A DNA stretch of 8,917 nucleotides from Acidimicrobiia bacterium (lineage in GTDB: Bacteria; Actinomycetota; Acidimicrobiia; Acidimicrobiales; Ilumatobacteraceae), in contig JAUHYJ010000120.1 of assembly GCA_030425785.1 (NCBI GenBank), positions 1 to 8,917 on the forward strand, read 5' to 3'. Position numbers and translations under genes: made by a program. Within the stretch, counting starts at the first letter, position 1, and the number at the start of each line of letters is the position of its first letter. A model generated the notes under the pieces. The model was not told the origin of the DNA and did not search any database. It saw only the letters and a list, made by a program, of their open reading frames with translations. This document shows, piece by piece, positions 6,153 to 8,917 of this stretch.

Positions 6153-6685
6153 TGGGCCTGGTCTTCAACATCGCCCAGGACGTGGTCGAGGCGACGTTCG
6201 GGCCGGACGTCTGGGATGCGGTCATCGAGACCGCCGGGGTCGACGGCGCCTACACGATGCTCGCGGCCTACCCCGACGACGAGTTCGAGTCGCTCGTGCG
6301 GGCTGCCAGCGGGGTGATCGGCATCAGCCAGACCGATGTCCTGGTCATGGTCGGGCGACGCGGCTTCGGCGCACTCCTCGAGCGCCACGCCGATGCGCTC
6401 GCCGGCCGACCGGATTGGCGGACGCTGCTCGCCGGTCTCGACGGCGAGATCCATCGCGACGCCCGGAAGGTCTACCCGGAGGGCGAGTTGCCGCGGCTCG
6501 ACCTCCGACCCGCGCCTGACGGCGCCGTCGCGATCGTCTATCGATCTCGCCGCCGCTGGTGCGATCTCGCCGAGGGGCTCGTGTTGGGGGTGGGCGACTG
6601 GTACGACGTCTCGCTCGAGACCCGACACGTCAGCTGCCGCCGTCACGGCGACGAACTCTGCGTCCTGGAGGTGCGCGAGCGATGA
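6149..6685 (+). CDS. H-NOX (heme NO-binding domain) sensor protein
   Basis: 178 residues, the standard length of a stand-alone H-NOX. The N-terminus MGLVFNIAQDVVEATFG and the ending are family-typical. With ATG 6149 as residue 1, the proximal heme ligand is H102 (IHRDARK), the heme-propionate motif YxSxR is Y131-S133-R135, and the conserved Pro is P115. The residue at the distal pocket position that is Tyr in O2-binding H-NOX is L140, which predicts NO selectivity over O2. C138, H160, C163 and C171 have the spacing of the C-terminal zinc site known from Vibrio and Shewanella H-NOX. Bacterial H-NOX proteins normally inhibit or activate a kinase encoded beside them. Here the hybrid kinase is upstream and a kinase-like protein overlaps downstream by four bases. 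Ligand selectivity is inferred from single residues. Start 6152 is possible. Confidence 0.95.
   Translation: MMGLVFNIAQDVVEATFGPDVWDAVIETAGVDGAYTMLAAYPDDEFESLVRAASGVIGISQTDVLVMVGRRGFGALLERHADALAGRPDWRTLLAGLDGEIHRDARKVYPEGELPRLDLRPAPDGAVAIVYRSRRRWCDLAEGLVLGVGDWYDVSLETRHVSCRRHGDELCVLEVRER
6667..6671 (+). promoter_or_regulatory. Strong Shine-Dalgarno GGAGG inside the H-NOX gene
   Basis: GGAGG lies ten bases upstream of ATG 6682, within the last codons of the H-NOX gene. It fixes the start of the next gene at 6682, although its frame is open back to 6559. Confidence 0.6.
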
Positions 6686-7440
6686 ACGCGAGTGAACGGG
6701 AACGGCAACTCGCGACCCGGCTCGAGCGCGAGCGGAGCGCCCGTCGCCAAGCCGAGGTCATCGCCGAGCGTGGGATGCGTGAGCTCTGGGACGCGAATCG
6801 GCTGCTGCAGGACCGCATCGGCGCCCGGACCGAGCAGATCGAACGGGTCTTCGACGGCGCCGAGCGTGCGGTCGGTGCGTGGGCCGACGAGCTCGATGCG
6901 GCGGCGACACGCGTGCGCGCCGCCGTCGAGCGCGGCGGCGATCACCATGCGATCCTCGAGGAGGTTCGTCACCTCGACCGCGTCATCGACCTCGGCCGCC
7001 GATCGATCGCGACGCGGCACACGGCGGCGTCGCCGAGCGTGGTGGCCGACGAGTTGCTCGCCCGATGGCAGCATCGGGCGGCTCGGCGCGGCCAGCTCCT
7101 GACGGTCCTGTCCGACCGGGACGAGGTGACGAGCGGCGATTGGGTCGGCGTCGTCGCCGTGGCCGAGGTCCTCGTCGGGGCGGCCGTGCTCTACGGCGGC
7201 CCCGGCGTGCTCGAGGTCGACATCCGAACCGACGAGCCGTCGATCGAGCTGTCCCTGCTCGTGCGGCCGGGGACGACGCCGCCGCGCCCCGGCGGCGAGC
7301 GCGACCGCGAGGCCGAGGCGGCTCGTTCGCTCGAGATCGCGCTGGCCGTGGCGCGGCGTCTCGTCGACGGCCCCGACGCCGACGTGCGCGTGACCATCGG
7401 CGACGACTGGCATGTCGTGGCGCGGTTCCCGGTCGACTGA
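6682..7440 (+). CDS. Coiled-coil, histidine-kinase-like protein lacking catalytic motifs
   Basis: 252 residues. It starts in an ATGA overlap with the H-NOX stop and has a good Shine-Dalgarno. Residues 4-55 form a charged coiled coil (RLERERSARRQAEVIAERGMREL) of the type that often precedes kinase or PAS modules. Residues 57-112 look like a two-helix dimerisation domain, but the expected H-box reads WADELDAAATRV, with D69 about where the phospho-acceptor His would be. Residues 150-252 weakly follow a HATPase_c pattern (AEVLVGAAVLYGGPG, then SLEIALAVARRLVDG and a closing VVARFPV), yet the N-box Asn aligns with A167 and no DxGxG or GLGL motif is present. It is most likely a catalytically dead kinase relative serving as adaptor between H-NOX and the relay. 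The homology is my reading of weak patterns; it could also be a unique coiled-coil protein. Confidence 0.8.
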   Translation: MNASERERQLATRLERERSARRQAEVIAERGMRELWDANRLLQDRIGARTEQIERVFDGAERAVGAWADELDAAATRVRAAVERGGDHHAILEEVRHLDRVIDLGRRSIATRHTAASPSVVADELLARWQHRAARRGQLLTVLSDRDEVTSGDWVGVVAVAEVLVGAAVLYGGPGVLEVDIRTDEPSIELSLLVRPGTTPPRPGGERDREAEAARSLEIALAVARRLVDGPDADVRVTIGDDWHVVARFPVD

Positions 7441-7471
7441 TGTGGCCGATGCGCGGTGGGGCAGCGGGTGG

Positions 7472-8704
7472 TCAGTCGTCGTCGCTCGGTGCGAGCAGTC
7501 GTGACGCCCGGTCGTAGGTGAGGTAGTTCCACGCCCAGTTCACGAGCACGTTCAGCCGGTTCCGGAACCCCATGAGGTAGACGAGATGGAGGCCGAGCCA
7601 GGCCAGCCAGCCGAAACGACCCGCCAGCGTCCAGCCGTTCGGGAACTCGGTGACCGCCTCGTTGCGGCCGATGGTCGCCATCGATCCCTTGTCGGTGTAC
7701 TCGAACGGCTCGGTGTCCCGGCCGTCGAGCCGTCGACGGATCTGCGCGGCGACGTGCCGGCCGCCCTGGATCGCGGGTTGCGCCACCTGCGGTAACGGGT
7801 GGTCCGGATCGATCGCGATGTCGCCGATCGCGAACAGCTCCGGATGGCCGGGGACCGAGAGGTCGGGGCCCACCACGATGCGGCCCTGCCGTCCGAGCTC
7901 GATTCCGAGCAGCTCGGCCACCGGAGCGGCTCGGACGCCCGCGGCCCACACGACCGTGTCGGCGGCGAGGCGTCGCCCGTCGTCGAGCTCGACGACGCCC
8001 GCGTCGACCTGCCCGACGGCGACCCCGGTCACGACATCGACGCTTCGGTGCCGCAGCGTCGCGGCAGCGCGGTCCCGCAGGTGGTCGGCGAAGCCGGGGA
8101 GCACCTGGTCGTCCATCTCGACGACGGTGATCCGGGCCTCGGCCACGGGCAGCTCGGGATAGTCGTGCTCGAGGACCCGGTCGTACAGCTCGCGCAGGCC
8201 GCCCGCCATCTCGACGCCGGTGGGTCCGCCGCCGCAGATCACGACGTCGAGCCGGCCCGGCTGCATGCCGTCGATCGCGGCCGACTCGAAGCGGTCGAGG
8301 AGGTGGTTCCGGATGGCGACGGCATCGCTCACCGACTTGAGTGGCAAGGCGTGCTCCGCGACGCCGTCGATCCCGAAGTCGTGGCTGACGGTGCCGGCGG
8401 CCACGACGAGGGTGTCGTAGGCGAGCGGTTCGCCGCGGTCGGTGCTGACGATGCGCTGCTCGATGTCGATGGCGGTCACCCGTGCGACCCGAACCGCCAC
8501 CGGTGACCGGCGGAAGATCCCCCGGATCGGATACGCGATGTCGTCGGTGTCGAGCCCGGCCGTCGCCACCTGGTACAGGAGTGGCTGGAAGGTGTGGAAG
8601 TTGTGGGCGTCGACCAGGGTGACATCGACGTCCGCGCCCTGCAGGCCGCGAGCGACGCGGATACCGCCGAACCCGGCGCCGATGATGACCACTCGATGTC
8701 GCAT
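7472..8704 (-). CDS. Type II NADH dehydrogenase-like FAD/NAD(P) oxidoreductase
   Basis: 410 residues, the usual length for NDH-2. An N-terminal Rossmann motif for FAD is VVIIGAGFGG (5-14). A second dinucleotide motif for NAD(P)H is VVICGGGPTGVEMAGGL (154-170). The FAD-closing motif is PELFAIGDIA (288-297), followed by AQPAIQGGRHVA (308-319), the quinone-site region of the family. The C-terminal hydrophobic/amphipathic stretch (365-396) fits monotopic membrane attachment. It would pass electrons from NADH to quinone without pumping protons. ATG 8704 starts directly before the FAD motif; upstream in-frame residues to 8872 are low-complexity and unlike the family. It is convergent with the H-NOX operon across a 31-bp gap, so it is not co-transcribed with it. 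A link to NO (respiratory inhibition) is only speculation. Confidence 0.93.
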   Translation of the reverse strand: MRHRVVIIGAGFGGIRVARGLQGADVDVTLVDAHNFHTFQPLLYQVATAGLDTDDIAYPIRGIFRRSPVAVRVARVTAIDIEQRIVSTDRGEPLAYDTLVVAAGTVSHDFGIDGVAEHALPLKSVSDAVAIRNHLLDRFESAAIDGMQPGRLDVVICGGGPTGVEMAGGLRELYDRVLEHDYPELPVAEARITVVEMDDQVLPGFADHLRDRAAATLRHRSVDVVTGVAVGQVDAGVVELDDGRRLAADTVVWAAGVRAAPVAELLGIELGRQGRIVVGPDLSVPGHPELFAIGDIAIDPDHPLPQVAQPAIQGGRHVAAQIRRRLDGRDTEPFEYTDKGSMATIGRNEAVTEFPNGWTLAGRFGWLAWLGLHLVYLMGFRNRLNVLVNWAWNYLTYDRASRLLAPSDDD

Positions 8705-8712
8705 CCCGATCG

Positions 8713-8718
8713 AACGTA
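8713..8718 (-). promoter_or_regulatory. Possible -10 box TACGTT for the NDH-2 gene
   Basis: On the minus strand, TACGTT matches TAnnnT and ends eight bases before ATG 8704. No clear -35 is present. Together with the missing Shine-Dalgarno, this suggests a leaderless or nearly leaderless transcript. Confidence 0.35.
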
Positions 8719-8799
8719 CCGGAACACTGCCGGGTTCGTGCCCAGGCCGGTCGTCAGGGGTCGGTGTCGTCGGTCGGTCCGCGCGGCGGCGTCGGGGCG

Positions 8800-8805
8800 T
8801 AGCGT
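8800..8805 (+). promoter_or_regulatory. Possible -10 box TAGCGT, leaderless start
   Basis: TAGCGT matches TAnnnT and ends six bases before ATG 8812, the spacing expected for an actinobacterial leaderless transcript beginning at or next to the A of the ATG. The GGCGGG between box and start is too close to act as a normal ribosome binding site. Confidence 0.4.
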
Positions 8806-8811
8806 GGCGGG

Positions 8812-8917
8812 ATGAACGGGATCCGTTTCGCCGTGCGCTACCACCGTGTGAACGCCGTGCTGATGTCGGCACTCGGCCTGGGCCCGTCGCGCAGCGAGGT
8901 CGTGGTCGGTGCCGACG
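8812..8917 (+). CDS. Unidentified protein, N-terminus only (runs off window)
   Basis: Only 35 codons are visible, beginning MNGIRFAVRYHRVNAVLM and ending in a Val/Gly-rich segment at the window edge. There is no signal peptide or obvious motif. It is divergent from the NDH-2 gene, with 107 bp between the two starts. The coding pattern (G/C in third positions) and the TAGCGT box support a real gene. It vaguely recalls short conserved actinobacterial proteins of unknown function, but I cannot name a family. Confidence 0.6.
   Translation, partial: MNGIRFAVRYHRVNAVLMSALGLGPSRSEVVVGAD

Noticed and set aside
4780..6225. 481-codon open frame on the minus strand opposite the hybrid kinase
   Set aside because: It mirrors the hybrid kinase, whose domains and motifs are unmistakable. 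The antisense protein is Arg/Asp/Gly-rich with no domain pattern, typical of shadow frames at high GC.
7441..7471. Terminator between the convergent H-NOX operon and NDH-2 gene
   Set aside because: The 31-bp gap holds no inverted repeat of useful length and no T-tract.
8705..8872. N-terminal extension of the NDH-2 protein to 466 residues
   Set aside because: The extra residues are Arg/Ser/Pro-rich low complexity and overlap the divergent gene start. The FAD motif begins naturally after ATG 8704.

Overview
The window is a GC-rich, densely coded bacterial segment that reads like a high-GC actinobacterium. The codons end mostly in G or C, genes overlap through ATGA junctions, and some starts lack a Shine-Dalgarno (SD) sequence but carry a TAnnnT hexamer 6-8 nt upstream. 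The protein style would suit Acidimicrobiia (Ilumatobacter-like), but that placement is an impression and not a search result.

Layout. (1) Positions 2-1276 hold the 3' part of a CoxE-type VWA-domain protein; its start lies outside the window. (2) Positions 1277-1802 are a 526-bp gene-free stretch with unusual structure. It holds an 84-bp imperfect tandem duplication of the end of the VWA gene, four CTTGATC-like heptamers spaced 10-11 bp, a 14-bp palindrome, and a run of long inverted repeats that may be a structured RNA. (3) Positions 1803-2483 encode an OmpR/PhoB-family response regulator. (4) Positions 2473-3669, on the minus strand, encode a GAF-domain histidine kinase that is convergent with the regulator and overlaps it by 11 nt. 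It keeps its phospho-acceptor His, but its ATP-binding domain looks degenerate. (5) Positions 3670-3834 are a divergent promoter/leader region with the same type of heptamer pair and two mutually exclusive hairpins. (6) Positions 3835-7440 form a tightly coupled plus-strand operon: a PAS-PAS hybrid kinase with receiver and HPt domains, a possible 13-codon mini-cistron, an H-NOX heme sensor, and a coiled-coil protein resembling a histidine kinase that has lost both its phospho-acceptor His and its ATP site. (7) Positions 7472-8704, on the minus strand, encode a type II NADH dehydrogenase-like flavoprotein. (8) From 8812 a divergent gene starts and runs off the window.

How it may work together (inference). 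The centre of the window looks like one nitric-oxide/redox phosphorelay. H-NOX would sense NO through heme and modulate the hybrid kinase, which is the only intact ATP-dependent kinase here. Phosphate would move from His276 to Asp557 to His704, and then plausibly to Asp54 of the OmpR-type regulator. The two kinase-like proteins without a recognisable ATP site could be scaffolds, phosphatases or decoys. Shared CTTGATC-type repeats upstream of the regulator region and of the operon suggest that the regulator controls its own locus. This gene set, the double loss of ATP sites and the structured intergenic region are the most noteworthy content.
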